From the NCBI RefSeq assembly GCF_050624435.1, contig NC_134535.1:127707731-127771730 (forward strand): a stretch of DNA of 64,000 bases, read 5' to 3'. Below the pieces are notes generated by a model. That model was given only the letters and a program-made list of their open reading frames with translations. It had not been told where the DNA came from and did no database searches. The stretch's first letter is position 1. Each line of letters starts with the position of its first letter. Below are positions 20,701 through 32,790 of the stretch, piece after piece. The stretch is from Tenrec ecaudatus. Taxonomy: Eukaryota; Chordata; Mammalia; Afrosoricida; Tenrecidae. The position numbers were made by a program, and so were the translations under genes.

Positions 20701-22694
20701 CCATGTCTCGTGCGTTGTTCAGTGCCAGACCGACCCTGTGCCCAAGGGAAGGGAGCACTGCCGGGCCTGGGCCGTCCTCACGTTTGCTCTTCCGCTGGAG
20801 TCCATGCTTGTGGCCACGGGGGCTTTCCCTTTCCCTGCCCTTCAACTTGACCTACCAAAGCAGTGGTGCCCTTGACCCCCGACTTGTCTTGCTGATCAGT
20901 ACGTATTTTGCAGGTCACTTCCGCTTCCTACTATCATTTTTTTTTAAAACCAGTCTCTCTGTTTTGTGGAGCGAGAGGCCAGAAAACAGCTGGTCTACCC
21001 CTGTAACCATGTTTCTTCATCACTTTGCTAGATGTTTGGGGCTCACACGGCGAGAGAAGCTCCTCTCTATGTGCTGTTGGGCAAGTTCAAGGTTGTCGGC
21101 CAGAGGCTGCCTGGACAGTCTCTCCATCTGTAAAGACACTCAAAAGGTCTGGTTCCCCCTCTCCTGCTTCAGTTCGTAAATGTTTACCGCGAATCCGGGC
21201 TGGGAGCTGAGGTTACAGAAGTGAATCAGACCCGGTCCCTGCTGGCGACCGCAGTCTATGGACGATGGCCCCCTTTCCTTGGGGTCGGTGTGTTAGAAGC
21301 AGCAGATCTGACAACAGAGTCATGCAGTTACAGGTGCAACAGTACTGGGAGACTGACTGATGGCTTGGGGAGTGTGCCTCTGCCCGGAATCTACCTCCCC
21401 TCTCCCTGCCCCCAGCTGCTCGGGGCTGCAGTAGGAGTCGGTGGACTGTATCTGCCGCCTGTATCACATCCTCCCAGGGATCCACTCTCAGCAAATGTCA
21501 ATGCTGGTGAGGACTGCAGTGTCGGAGGCTTAGTCAAAGTGGATGCTGCTGGTGGGGGGGCTCTCTGAGCATGGGAGGCCTGGAGATGCACCCAGTGGTG
21601 ACAGCCTGTGCTTGTTGAAATGGCAGGGTGGGTCTTGGAGACATGTCGCCCTTGAGTGTCCCCTTCCTTCACTGCAGAGAGGATCTCCCTCCCACCCCTG
21701 GACAGCCTGTTTGGGTGCTGCTGATACCTTATACCTGGTGACCCTTGGGATTATGTGGCAGCCTTTGTCAGGTTCTGGTGGATAGAATTCAGGGGTAGAA
21801 TTCACAGCCTCGGGTGGGAGAAAATGACATTTTTCATTCATTTCATTTGAAACGCAGCATTTGTTTCGATTCTGAATATACTCCCAATCCTACAGTACTA
21901 CACGCTCCTGTGGTTCTTTTCACCAATGGGAGTCACGCCTAGACGCCCGCCCAGCGATAGCACAGAACTATAAAAACACAGATGCTCGTCATGGCTCTTG
22001 AATCGTGGTAATTATTTAGATGTGCGGCTACCGTGCTATTTAATCTACTGATAGAAGCGGCAAGTGCAGAGCTGTCTCTCATACTTAGACTGCTTATTGT
22101 GATAGTTGTACACTCGGCCTCCTGGTTGCCCTGCGTGATCATTTTAAACATGGAACGACGGCTTGAGAATGGGCCCGTCCACTTCTTCAGACTGGCCTGG
22201 GGCCCCGTGGCCAACACACGGTGAGGAATCCCTGACCACACCCTGGGGATGGGGCGGGAGATGCCCTGGGACTGGGGAGGGGGGAACCCTGGTGGTGAGT
22301 GGCAGTCCTGTGTGCCTGCAGGAGGAAGGAAGACCTGATGAGCCCCCTCCCCAGCTGCTCTCTGGGGATTGAGGCTCAGAGGAATTCCTTCTGAGCCTTG
22401 GTGCTGGCCCAGCACCATTGAGCCCTCCTGTGACGTCCGCCGAGCTCCCGAGTGCTGCTGTAGTTTGGGGCTCTCATGGACAACGGTGCTCTGGAGACAT
22501 GCGGTCTAGTCCACAGCTCACCCTAACCCCGGAAGGAAGTGAGTTGAAAGAGGAGCAGGCTAGTGCCAGAGACTTGGGTGCCAGGGCCTGCTCTGACACG
22601 GATTCATTTCCTTCAGAACGTCAGCTCCCTCTGCCGGAAAAGGGGAAGACAGGGGCACCAGCAGGGACCGTCAATGTACGTCCTGAGAAGACTG
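20701..22694. other. Unassigned intronic sequence with a possible conserved noncoding segment (22010-22160)
   Basis: No exon or named repeat was recognised. The AT-richer segment at 21840-22160 (for example TTTAATCTACTGATAGAAGC and CTTATTGTGATAGTTGTAC) looks unlike nearby GC-rich repeats and has no microsatellite character. Conservation cannot be judged without alignment. Confidence 0.4.
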
Positions 22695-22985
22695 ACTGCC
22701 AATGACCTGGTCCAAGTGGTTGCTGTCAACCGCCTTTGAGGCAGGCACTGCCTCAGGGAGACCCCAGGCACAGCAGAGTGGAACACGGCTCCTGTGACCT
22801 AGAAGGCTGTCACCATCTGATTTTCCCCCAGTGGACAGGCTGCTAAAGTCTAGAAGCTCTGCCAATGCTGTCCCGTATCCTAGGAACAGGCCAGCCTCTA
22901 CTGACAGACTAAGACCTTTGCTGGGACTCGAACCCAGATCTCCAGCATGGATGAGACCCACTGCACCACCACCGGGGTCTTTGCT
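22695..22985 (-). mobile_element. tRNA-derived SINE, diverged
   Basis: It ends GGGACTCGAACCCAGATCTCC-AGCATGG and CACTGCACCACCACCGGGGTC, the complement of a tRNA-like head with B box. Upstream text (GCAGAGTGGAACACGGCTCC) resembles the AfroSINE body. Boundaries are approximate. Confidence 0.6.
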
Positions 22986-23354
22986 GAAGTTAAAACGGAA
23001 TGACGCACCTTTCCTACTTGACTAAAATTAGCTGGCTGAGGAGAAGTTATTACATCAAAAACGCATCTCCTGAATCTTCTCCGGATGCCCTTGGCCTCTG
23101 TTATTACTTGACAGCAAATGCTTATAAGGGGCCAAAGGAGTGAATGCAAAGGCAGACGACTCAGGGGGAAATGTGGAAAAGTTGGCCCATCAGGTGGGAG
23201 GGCAGGCCTCGTTCCCATGGCGCTTTTCTGTTGCATATTCTCACGGGCTCTTCTATGGAGAGTCTTCCTCGTTGGAATCTTCGAGTAAGCCGGTCTGTCA
23301 TTTCAGGACTTCGCATGTTGCTGCAAGGATTCCCGCTCCTCTGACCTCAGCCAG

Positions 23355-23500
23355 TTGCTCCGAGGGAGAAAGCTCGGGCGATCTGCTTCTATCAAGATTA
23401 CAGCTAAGAAGAGCCTCTGGGGGCAGTTCTACTGTGTCACCTGGGGTCCCTCTGAGTTGGAATTGACTTGAGGGTACCCAACAAGCAAAGAGCTGTGCCT
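23355..23500 (+). mobile_element. AfroSINE 3' part
   Basis: Forward SINE text: GAGGGAGAAAGCTCGG, ATCAAGATTACAGC, GGGGGCAGTTCTACTGTGTCACC, then the 3' end TGGGGTCCCTCTGAGTTGG and AATTGACTTGAGGGTACCCAAC. The tRNA head is missing. Confidence 0.78.
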
Positions 23501-24729
23501 GGGGGGCGGGGCGGGGTGGTTTTCTCGCTCTCCTGGGGCTGTAGGGCCTCCTTCTGCTCTGGCTTCCTCTAGGCCTACAGCGCCCAATGCTGCACCCTGT
23601 TTGGACAACTGTTATTTGTTCTGCATGAGCAAAGGGCTTAGTGCGCTGTCCGGGCTGAAGACCTTTCTTCAGAGGAGACGACGCACCAGTACAGAGCCAG
23701 GTCGCAAACAAAAGCAACGATGCACCTGACCCCGCCTTCCTTTGGTTCTGTGCACCACGCTCAGAAGGAAGAGCAAACCAACAGTCACAATGGAAATGAC
23801 GGGAGGAACAGATGGGAGGGTAATGAGTCGTGCTATCGTCTACTGGTCTGGACGGATGTCCTGTGAGAGCCCGGCTTCCCCTGCTCCCCTGGTTCTTTTA
23901 GCTCAGCCAAGGCCAGACAGTTGACCATTAGGGAATCTCCCCGGCAGGAGATGTGGAGGTTCACGTGGATACCCTGTGGTACCATCCTTTACGGCTTTGG
24001 GGGCTTCATCTCCTGCAGCCACCGGGCCAGCAAGGACAGGGTCTGTGCAGAGCAGTGGGGCAGGAGATTGGAGTGTGGGGTTCCTGGTCTTCTTGCAACT
24101 GCCGTGTGGAGTTTCTTCTCAGGGATCTCTTGCTCTTGGATGTTGCTGTTGATGTGTTAGTCAAAGCCATGCTTCTTCCTTATCTCAGAGCTCTTCCAGC
24201 TCAGGGAACTTACACTTAGCTCCTCTGCAGGCCGTTGGATGGTCAAGGCTTCCTCATCATGGGAGAGGGCTTGTGGGGTTTAGCACCTTTTCAGTAAGGG
24301 GAGGTCAGAAAACGTGGGATTCGAAGGGCTGAGTATGTGGTCATGCTATGTGTTCTTCTTTGTCAAGTTCAAACTCAGGAACCCCCAAAGGCTTCAGTCG
24401 CAGCCCCAGGGCTCTTGGACCTTTGTGGGTTCCATGCAGGCTCCCTGCATCCACTGCCCACCCCGGTCATGGTGTTGTGTGTGCTGCTATATCTGGTTCA
24501 CTCTGCACCCTGGGGCTGGAGAGACCTCCTTCAGACCCACTTTGGCTGCTACCTGGGCTCCTTGCTCTGCTGGTTGGACTTGCAGAGAATCGATCATTCT
24601 TTGCGGGATTCCTCTTCCGCCCCTCTCCTCCTGAAGTTCTTCAGCAGTGTGCTACAGGGGGAGACTCTCGGGGCGTGGAGGTCCAAGAGTGGGCATCATG
24701 TACATGTGACTCTGTGAAAGTTTCCTGGA
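23501..24729. other. Unassigned intronic sequence
   Basis: No named repeat or exon was recognised. Three overlapping forward open frames at 24314-24842 in different phases show this is chance openness, not coding. Confidence 0.45.
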
Positions 24730-24880
24730 TGCCAACCCATCTCATGAAGCATTTCTTCCATTTTTGGGGGGCACCTCTGTCTTTCCCAAACATGATGGCC
24801 TTTTCTAGGGATGGGTCTTTGCTGACGAAGTGTCCAAAGTGAGTTGACGTCTCGGCATCCTAAGGTTCATACAGCACAGA
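24730..24880 (-). mobile_element. RTE/BovB-like LINE 3' fragment
   Basis: The + strand reads CCAAACATGATGGCCTTTTC, TAGGGATGGGTCTTTGCTGA, CGAAGTGTCCAAAGTGAG and TGACGTCTCGGCATCCT. This is the complement of the RTE 3' coding text seen in other copies here. Short and inactive. Confidence 0.65.
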
Positions 24881-25132
24881 AAGGCAGATGGTCTGAATCA
24901 CATGCAGTCTCCCTGGGTTCAAGGTCTCCCTCTTTGCCTGGGGTTCTCTCGTGTTGTGCCTGTGGTGCTGCTCGTCTTCTGAGCAGAGTTGAGTTTTCTG
25001 ATCGAAGGAAATGCCTAACGCGTAGTAAGCACCCATAGAAGGGGGAGGTGCTGGGAGCTCACTGTCTCGTGAGGACGCAAGAGCACATTCATGAGCAAAG
25101 AGGCTAACAACCAAAGGCATGAGATACAATTT

Positions 25133-25744
25133 TTAAAATTTTTAAAACATTTTAAATCATTTTATTAGGGGCTCATACAACTCTTATCACAATCCATACA
25201 TACATCAATTGTGTAAAGCACATTTGTACACTCATTGCCCTCATCATTCTCAAAACATTTGCTCTCCACTTAAGCCCCTGGCATCAGCTCCTCATTTTCC
25301 CCCTCCCTCCCCTCCCTCCCCCTCCCTCATGAACCCTTGATAATTTATAAATTATTATTTTGTCATATCTTGCACTGTACGATGTCTCCCTTCACCCACT
25401 TTTCTGTTGTCTGTCCCCCAGGGAGGAGGTCACATGTAGATCCTTGTAATCGGTTCCCTCTTTCCAACCCACTCTCCCTCTACATTCCCAGTATTGCCAC
25501 TCATACCCCTAGTCCTGAAGGGATCATCCGCCCTGGATTCCTTGTGTTTCTGGTTCCTATCTGTTCCAATGTCTATCCTCTGGTCTAGCCAGACTTGAAA
25601 GGTAGAATTGGGATCATGTAAGTGGGGCGGGGGGTGGCGGGGGAAGCATTTAGGAACTAGAGAAAAGTTGTATTTTTCATCGTTGCTACATTGCACCCTG
25701 TCTGGTTCGTCTCCTCCCGGAGACCCCTCTGCAAGAGGATCCTT
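25133..25744 (-). mobile_element. L1-tail retroposon with 12-bp target duplication
   Basis: It is flanked by gagatacaattt at 25121-25132 and 25745-25756. The reverse strand ends in AATAAAATGATTTAAAA-type tail sequence. The body matches the 3'-UTR text of the other L1 tails. 612 bp, noncoding and 5'-truncated. Confidence 0.87.
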
Positions 25745-26549
25745 GAGATACAATTTGCTGCTTTCCTGGGCTTCCCTAGCAAAAGGCTTCACAAACTTCA
25801 GTTATTTGAATATCAGGATTATGATTTTTGAATCCTACTGCTTATCAGTTTTCTGATTTCAGGCATAGCCATTTATTAGCTACACTGGGATCCACTGAAT
25901 ATTTCTGTGATCCAGACTTATTTTTTAAGCTTAACTTGGTTCCGAGTCAGAAATGGAGAGCCAACACCATCAGTCACAAAATGACGATAGCAGTAAGACT
26001 AAGCACGACAGAAACAAAAGCTGCATCAACTCCTAGCCAGTTTCCTGTTGCTGCAGAAGATCTGAGGCCGAAGTCTGCCCAAAGATGAAGCTTATTAAGG
26101 AGCTGCTGAAGGCAGATGGGTATCGAAATGAAGATAATGGAAAGGGGACTAACTTTCTCACTGGAAACATGCTGTGATGGCATGCTGTGTCTGGCCTCAG
26201 TTTCCTGCTCCTTGTTTCAGAGCTGGGCAGCACCGTCGGACCACTCAGTGGGTGTGCCATCTCTGGCTTTGCTTGCCCTGGGATAGACTGAGCTCTTTGA
26301 AAAAGAGATTGTGTCTTCATCTCCCCCCAACCCCCCATCTCGTCCCTACAGTGTCTATCACATTGTTGATAGTCAACCATGTTTATGAATGGATTCACAG
26401 TGTGCTAGAGTTGTTCATGAGAAGGCAAGGTCGCCAAGTACAGGGGTTGGCATGGAAGGACATACAAACCAGATGGAACACTTCTCTCCGCTCCTGCCCT
26501 GCCTCAACGACAGTCACCTGTGGCCCCTGCTCAGGAGTAGTTAGTTCTT

Positions 26550-27347
26550 TTTTTAAAAAATCATTTTATTGGGGGCTCGCACACTCTTATCACAATCCAT
26601 CCATCCATCCATTGTGTCAAGCACATCTGTACATTTGTTGCCATCATTATCCTCAAACCATTTGCTTTCTACTTGAGTCCTTGGTATCAGCTCCTCATTT
26701 CCCCACTCCTTCCCTGCTCTCTGCTCCCTCATGAACCCTTGATAATTTATAAATTATTATTATTTTGTCATATCTTACACTCTCCCTTCACCTACTTTTT
26801 TGTTGTCCATCCCCCAGGGAGGAGGTTATATCTAGATCCTTGTAATCGGTTCCCCCTTTCTACCCCGCCTTCCCACCACTATCCAGGTATTGCCACTCTC
26901 ATCACTGGTCCTGAAGGGATCATCTGTCCTGGATTTCCTGTGTTTCCAGTTCCTATCTGTACCAGTGTACATGCTCTGGTCCAGCCAGATTTGTAAGGTA
27001 AACTGGGATCGTGATAGTGGGGGGGAGGAAGCATTTAAGAACTAGTTGTATTTTTCATTGTTGCTACATTGCACCCTGACAGGCTCGTCTCCTCCCTGAG
27101 ACCCTTCTGTAAGGGCGGGGTCCAGTTGCCTACAGATGGGCTTTGGGTCTCCACTCTACACTCACCCTCATTTACAATGATATGATTTTTTTGTTCTTTG
27201 ATGCCTGATACCTGATCCCTTTGACACCTTGTGGTCACAAAGGCTGGTGTGCTTCTTCCATGTGGGTTTTGTTGCTTCTGAGCTAGATGGCCGCTTGTTT
27301 ATCTTCAAGCCTTTAAGACCCCAGACGCTTGGTGCCCAGCTATCAAA
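26550..27347 (-). mobile_element. L1-tail retroposon with 14-bp target duplication
   Basis: It is flanked by agtagttagttctt at 26536-26549 and again at 27348-27361, a perfect duplication. The reverse strand ends GAGCCCCCAATAAAATGATTTTTTAAAAAAA. About 800 bp of the shared 3'-UTR text is present. It is 5'-truncated and noncoding. Confidence 0.9.
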
Positions 27348-27470
27348 AGTAGTTAGTTCTTCCTTCTTGCCATGGGAGGAGGGCCTTCTCTGGGTCCAAC
27401 CCTTTGCTTTTTCTGTGACACTTGTGCTTTTAATTCTCTCAGCTCCTTTTTCAAGCAGGGAAAAGTAATT

Positions 27471-27603
27471 TAAAAGAATCATTTTATTGGGGTCTCATAT
27501 AACTCTTATCACAATCCATACATCTATCTACTGTGTCAAGCACATTTCTACACAGGCTGCTCTTATCATCCTCAAAACATGTTCTTTCTCTTTGCGCTCT
27601 TGG
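27471..27603 (-). mobile_element. Short L1-tail retroposon with 14-bp target duplication
   Basis: It is flanked by agggaaaagtaatt at 27457-27470 and 27604-27617. Only the last 130 or so bases of the L1 3' end remain. Confidence 0.86.
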
Positions 27604-27654
27604 AGGGAAAAGTAATTCTATGGAGCTCTCCAGACCCTCCAGCCAGCTACCCCA

Positions 27655-27808
27655 GGGGAGGAGGGGGGAGGTCCAATGCCAAGGGGGAAGCCAAGGGGGG
27701 AGGAGGGAGAGGAAAGGGGAAGGGGAAGGGGGAGGGAGAGAAGAGGAAGGGGAAAGGAAGGGGGGAGGGAGAGGAGAGAGAGAGAGAGAGAGAGAGAGAA
27801 GAGAGAAC
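27655..27808 (+). repeat. Polypurine (G/A) tract ending in (GA)n
   Basis: About 150 bp of almost pure G and A, with many GGGG/GGGAGG runs, ends in roughly 13 GA units. Such tracts can form triplex or G-quadruplex structures. The reverse complement gives Leu/Ser/Pro-rich spurious frames. Confidence 0.92.
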
Positions 27809-27929
27809 ACGTATATAGGGAATTGACTCAGGTGGCCTGCGAGTCAGCCGAGTCCCTGAGCGGACAGCTCTCTGATTCAGTGTTGAAGATATTTTGTTGA
27901 CCTGCTCGAGGCGAGGTTGAGTCCTGGAA

Positions 27930-27932
<3 letters not shown>

Positions 27933-27990
<58 letters not shown>
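27933..27990 (+). repeat. (CA)n microsatellite
   Basis: 29 perfect CA units lie directly at the A-rich 3'-tail side of a reverse AfroSINE (27991-28095). This suggests a microsatellite born from a SINE tail. Confidence 0.98.
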
Positions 27991-27993
<3 letters not shown>

Positions 27994-28095
27994 AAACCAA
28001 ACTCCCTGCCACGAAGTCTCTGTGTAGCAGCCCTGGAAGACAGGGTAGAAGCGCCCTGGTGGGTTCTCAGAGGGTGACTCTTCATGGGAGTGGCA
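27991..28095 (-). mobile_element. AfroSINE fragment
   Basis: + strand text CCCAAACCAAACTCCCTGCCACGAAGTC, then GGAAGACAGGGTAGAAGCGCC-CTGG, as in the reverse AfroSINE 3' half. Confidence 0.75.
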
Positions 28096-30274
28096 AGCTG
28101 ACTTCTCTCTGTCTCTCTGTCCTTGTCTTAGTTCATTAGCTCTCTCTTCTCTGAACCCTTTGGCAAATTCCTTCACCCTGGTGATTACTGCTGTCTGTCT
28201 GGGATGATTCAGTGAGGTGTGTGTTCATGTCAAGCTGCAAGCTGCTCTTCATGATCAATGAGACAACTCTTCAGAAGAAACTATGTTCCCAACCCCCCAC
28301 CCCCACCCCCGGTTCCCTGTAGACCCTCTATCAAGAACTGCCTGGGTGACACAGGGACTAGGCCATGATGGCCTCTCTGGTGCCGGGCCTAACTCTCCCC
28401 CTGTCACCAGTAGTCTCCCTCCTCACGGTCAAGGAGACCTTAGGACTCTCAGACCCCGTCCTCTCCAATCAGCTTCTGCTGCTTCAGGATTTACTAGTCC
28501 TGATAACAGCCACCCACCCCTCAGAGCACTGCCAGTCCCTGGGTGGGGCACGTGGTCATGCACCTGGCTGCTGACTGCAATGTTGGAGGGCTGAGGCCAT
28601 CCCTAAGCAAGGCCTGGTGATCCACTGCCAAGAAGTCAGACTCACACAGGGTCTCCGCCAATCAGAGTCCACTTACTGGCAGCTGGTTTTATTGGTGTTG
28701 TTGATCTTGTCCATATTTTACAGGACAGCAAATTGAGGTAGTATCGCTTGGTTAAGGCCAGTTAGTACAGGACACTGAGCCTGCATTCTCATTCCTGGCA
28801 GGCTCCTGCCTCTCCAGGGAGCAGGCTTCTGCTGCCTGGGCTTGATGTGGAAGGAGGTGCCCTTGTTCCCACCCCTGGGATTGTCAGCAGCTTTCAAGGG
28901 TTAGGGGGGACAAAAGGAGGCCTCTGAGCCCGGATGTGCTCTCCTGAGGACACTGCACGTTGGTTCTCATTCCCTCTGTTTTGCCCACTCTGGGATCCAG
29001 GCTGAGTGAACAGCTGGATTCTGGTTTGCTCTTCTTCCATGTTACAGGTTGGGTGGCTCTAGGCCCAAGTGAACGAAACGTTGCCTGGTCCTGTGCCATC
29101 TCCATAATAGCTTGCGGGTCATTCAGGCTACCGTGCACTGTTGGGTTCTCAGTGGCTGATCCTTGGACGTGGATCTCCTTGTCCTCTGGAGGTGCGTGGA
29201 CACCTGCTCAGCATCAGAGTAGCGTGCAAGCCTCCCCTGGCAAGCTGGGTGGCGGTTGGGGCTGTGGTGCCTGGGCTGGGAACCTGCTAGGGTCTCCCAC
29301 AGGGAAGTGAAGCTTCAGCCACTGAACCCACAGTGGCCTCCTTTCAGTCACGCAGAGCAGAGCAGTGGCAGGACACAATCTCAGGGCTCCGGGAGACCTC
29401 TGAGACTGCCCTGGGGGACCTGGAGGCAGCAGGCAGGGGTGAGAGGCAGCGAGGGCTCCCAAAAGGGAGTGTCTGAGGTCATGCTGGTGCAAGATTACCA
29501 CGTGCACAGGGAAGGGGTGCAGCCTCTGGGCAGCTGGTACCAGGAGCCTCCTGGGGCTTGTGACTGGAGGACGCTGGCGCCAGCGTGGAGCCAGGCTGGG
29601 TGATCCTGAGGTGTGTGGACCTCAGGCTGCTGACACGGGTTGGGGGACAATGGCTGTGCTTGCGTTGGGCGTTCTTAACCGTCCACCCCTGTGGCTTCCT
29701 TGTCCGTTCGAGTTCCCCACCATGCTGCCTCTTTCAAACCCGCTTCAGGCCCCTCCTTTGGGTCTTCCAGGATAAGCCTACATGGTGGCAGCCTCAGCAT
29801 CTTTAATAGGGATCAAAGCTTAGGCCAGGGGTGGTAGGTTGGGCACCAGCTGGTAGAGCAATGCTCTGAGGATCACACCCTATTGGCTTTTCCCTTTGTC
29901 CAGGGATGTGGCCCAGATGGGCCTTTCTGTTGACTTGGTCACAGTGATCCTAAGCTGCTTACATTGGAACCTAATGCTGCGACCGATCAGGATGGAGCGT
30001 CCTGTAAGTGCAGAGGCCTCGCCTGGCCTGGGAGGAAGGAGGAGGCTACCACTGGTCTGCACACTTAGTGAGGTCAGGATCTCAGGGAGAAATCAGAAGG
30101 CAAAAGTGGCCCAGGATGCTGGGGGATGGTCCCTGTATATGTGCAGGTTGAGACCATGGGTGGGCTGTTAGGGAGGGTAGTGGCTGATCCGCTTACCAGC
30201 TCCTGCACCCTGGGTCATTCCTTCCTGCTGGTAGGGTGCTCCAGAAATGGAGCCAATTGAGCCATGAAGCTCCG
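28096..30274. other. Unassigned intronic sequence
   Basis: GC-rich intron with no recognised exon, RNA gene or named repeat. The larger open frames (28960-29310, 29256-29603) overlap each other and reverse-strand rivals and contain no familiar motif. Confidence 0.45.
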
Positions 30275-30470
30275 CTGAAGAGAAACCGAACCTACTGCCC
30301 TGGAGTTGGTTCGCCTCCACTCAACACTATGAGAGGGCTGTAAATCTTTAAGGAAACTCAGCTCTTTATGGGAACAGAAAGTCTCACCTTTCTCCCTGGG
30401 CATGGCTGGCGGGTTTGACTGCAGTTAGCAGCCCAACGCATAGCCCACAATGCCACCAGGCCTCCTCAAA
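30275..30470 (-). mobile_element. AfroSINE copy
   Basis: + strand order: ACCGAACCTACTGCCCTGGAG, CTGTAAATCTTTAAGGAAACTC, CTCTTTATGGGAACAGAAAG, GCTGGCGGGTTTGACTGC, AGTTAGCAGCCCAACGC, AATGCCACCAGGCC. Near full length, diverged. Confidence 0.85.
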
Positions 30471-30819
30471 CACAGCTTAAGCCGAGAGGAAGTAGACAGA
30501 GAGGCTGCAGTCCTGCTTCCCCGCCCCCCGTGTAGAGTGCAATTCCCTCCAGAAACAAAGGGGCTCACATGAGCTCCTGCTTACCTTCACTAGTGCAGGT
30601 AATTGTAGATCATGGCGCAGGCACTTCTAGCTGCATACCTAGGTCTCTGGTTCTTAGCTGGTATGCGACAGGGACTGGAACCAAGAGGGGCAGGGCGGGG
30701 CTGGGAAGCTTTTCTGAAGGACAAACTCATGGCATCAAGCCAAGTCCAGATGCCAGACCATGTCCCCACGACATGCTGAGCATCAGACCCTAGTCACCCA
30801 GAGGGTTTTCACTGGCTGA

Positions 30820-31006
30820 TTTTCAGAAGTAGATTGCCAGGCCTCTCTTCCTAGTCTCACATAGTCTGGAAGGACCAGTGACACCTAACAGCACATGAGC
30901 CACAACTGACCGGCAGGTGGTGACTGTGCATGAAGTGCATCGATCAGGAATTGAACCGGGGTCCTCTACATGGCAGGTGAGAAACGTGCCACTGCCCCCC
31001 CCCCGA
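30820..31006 (-). mobile_element. tRNA-derived SINE (afrotherian type)
   Basis: + strand text AGAAGTAGATTGCCAGGCCTC, CTAGTCTCACATAGTCTGGAAG, GGTGGTGACTGTGCATGAAGTGC, AGGAATTGAACCGGGGTCC (B-box complement) and a TGGCAGGTGAGAAACGTGCCACTGC block. It shares its head with the copy at 20540. Confidence 0.75.
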
Positions 31007-31526
31007 CATGCCTTTCAGAAAGGCGTAGCATGGGGCCTATCATAGGATGTCTCCTGCCACCACAGTTTCCTTCTGAGTTGTTTTGAGAAGGCTGGCACAC
31101 AGTCTGTACTTAATGTTGGGCAAGGAAACAGATGATTACACAAGATAATATCTGTCCAGATGACTCGTGCAGTGTCCAGCACGCCTCAAAAGCTTAGTCT
31201 TACTCTCTTTCCTTACTCCAAGATCCAGAGATCCCCCAAATATTTCCCCTTTTGCATGTTTGTGAGCCAACCAAAATTAATAAATGAATCTCCTCACCTA
31301 ATTATTCTCTGTTTCCCTTGCGATGTGACCTTATGGACCAGGATAAAATCCCACCGCTCCCCCGACGGTTCAGATTCCATGGAGAACTCCTCCAGGGAGA
31401 TACTTGCTTTTGGCCTTTCCTTTCTTTCTGGAAGTCCTGGAGAGCGCTCTAAGATCAAGGACACCAGATTCAATACCTCCCCCAGGAAGGAGCCTGCTGA
31501 CCAATCCCAGGAAGATTCATCTGGAA

Positions 31527-31620
31527 TCACCAACCCCACTGTTGTTGAGTTGACTCTGCCTCCTGGTGACTCTGTAGCCCAGAGGAACACGGCTCCTTTG
31601 GGTTTCTGAGACTACAGCCT
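31527..31620 (-). mobile_element. AfroSINE fragment
   Basis: + strand text CCCCACTGTTGTTGAGTTGACTC, CTGGTGACTCTGTAGCCCAG and AGGAACACGGCTCC-TTTGGG gives the reverse 3' half of the SINE. Confidence 0.75.
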
Positions 31621-32599
31621 CCCTGGAAAAAAACTACAACACAGTGGTGAGCGACCCAATGCCTGTGTGGTCAGAGCTCCTAATGGAGTGTTGCATTCTT
31701 GCCTCCTGGGCTAGATCACCATCATTGTGCCCTGGTTTGAGCTACATGTATAGTTCACTACCTTGGGAAATTGATTTTTAAAATTCACATCACAATTTAA
31801 ACAAGTTGATTTGCTTAGCTTCACTAGGAAAAAAACAAAATGTCTGCTTTGAACAGGGTGCTGATTTAAGAACTGTATCTATGGGAACCCCTGGACGGCA
31901 GCAACTCGAAAGGTTAGATGAGAGCCTTGGGAGGTGGTGAGCTCATGTGAATGGGGGAGGAGACCATAGAAGAGGAGGGGAGGACACTGTGCAACTTGAG
32001 AATTGCCCGCATCACTGAGCAGTGCTCGCTCGTAGCAGCTGTCAAGTCGGTGTGTGTTTGGCTGTGCCTAGCCTTAACAATGAACAATAAAATCAATACG
32101 AATACTTTAAAACTAAAACTTCCACAGTAAGAAAACCACGCCATGTTGAACGTGCATTCCTGTAGCTCGTCAGACTGAGTCTTGTGGCAAAAGTAAGCCA
32201 AGGACTCGAACTTAGCAGCTTTAGAAGCGGGAGCTCGTGAATCTGAAGTGGGTTCGGCGGTGCCTGTGTAACTTTCTCCTTATGCTTTAATTGAAAAGAT
32301 TCTTTCTCAGCACAACCTAGCCTGCTTTGCCTACTTGTTGAGTACCTTGAACTCTTGGAGGGAAGTTCTTCTTAAGGTCTGTCCAGAGTCCCTCCAGAGC
32401 AACCGTCTGTTGGTGAAGGAACAGATCAGATGGCATGCATTTGATTGGTCCCGCTGGGCCCAATGTGCTCAGGGATTTGTCTCCGGAGCCTAATTTTGAG
32501 GTTTCCATGTCCTTGACAGTGGAGCCAATGAGAGCCAATTGGAAACTATCCTCCTCTGAGGACCCGAGACAGGAGGGAGCTGGGCTGTCGGCAGATGGG
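31621..32599. other. Unassigned intronic sequence
   Basis: No named repeat or exon was recognised. A short AfroSINE-like scrap (CCCTGGACGGCAGCAACTCGAA) is near 31890-31915. The 134- and 149-codon frames overlapping from 32317 run partly into the adjacent SINE. Confidence 0.4.
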
Positions 32600-32790
32600 C
32601 ATTCTTGGAGCAGTGGTGAAGTGGCCAGCGCAAAGATGGGCAGCTCGAACATACCAGATGTTCCCTGGGAGAAAGATGTGGCAGGCTGCTTGTCTGAAGA
32701 TTGTAGCCTTGGGAATCCCACGGGCCAGTTCGCCTCTGCCCTAGAGAGTGGCTGCGAGTTGAGTCTGACTCCACTCAGTGGTGATGAATC
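32600..32790 (+). mobile_element. AfroSINE, near full length, forward
   Basis: Forward order: tRNA-like head GGAGCAGTGGTGAAGTGG (A-box side), GGGCAGCTCGAACATACC (B box), CCCTGGGAGAAAGATGTGGCAGGCTGC, AAGATTGTAGCCTTGGGAATCCC, GGGCCAGTTCGCCTCTGCCC, then GAGTGGCTGCGAGTTGAGTC-TGACTCCACTC. The full tRNA-to-3'-end layout is visible. Confidence 0.9.

Noticed and set aside
27676..27900. Gly/Glu/Arg-rich frames
   Set aside because: Produced by the purine tract and GA repeat.
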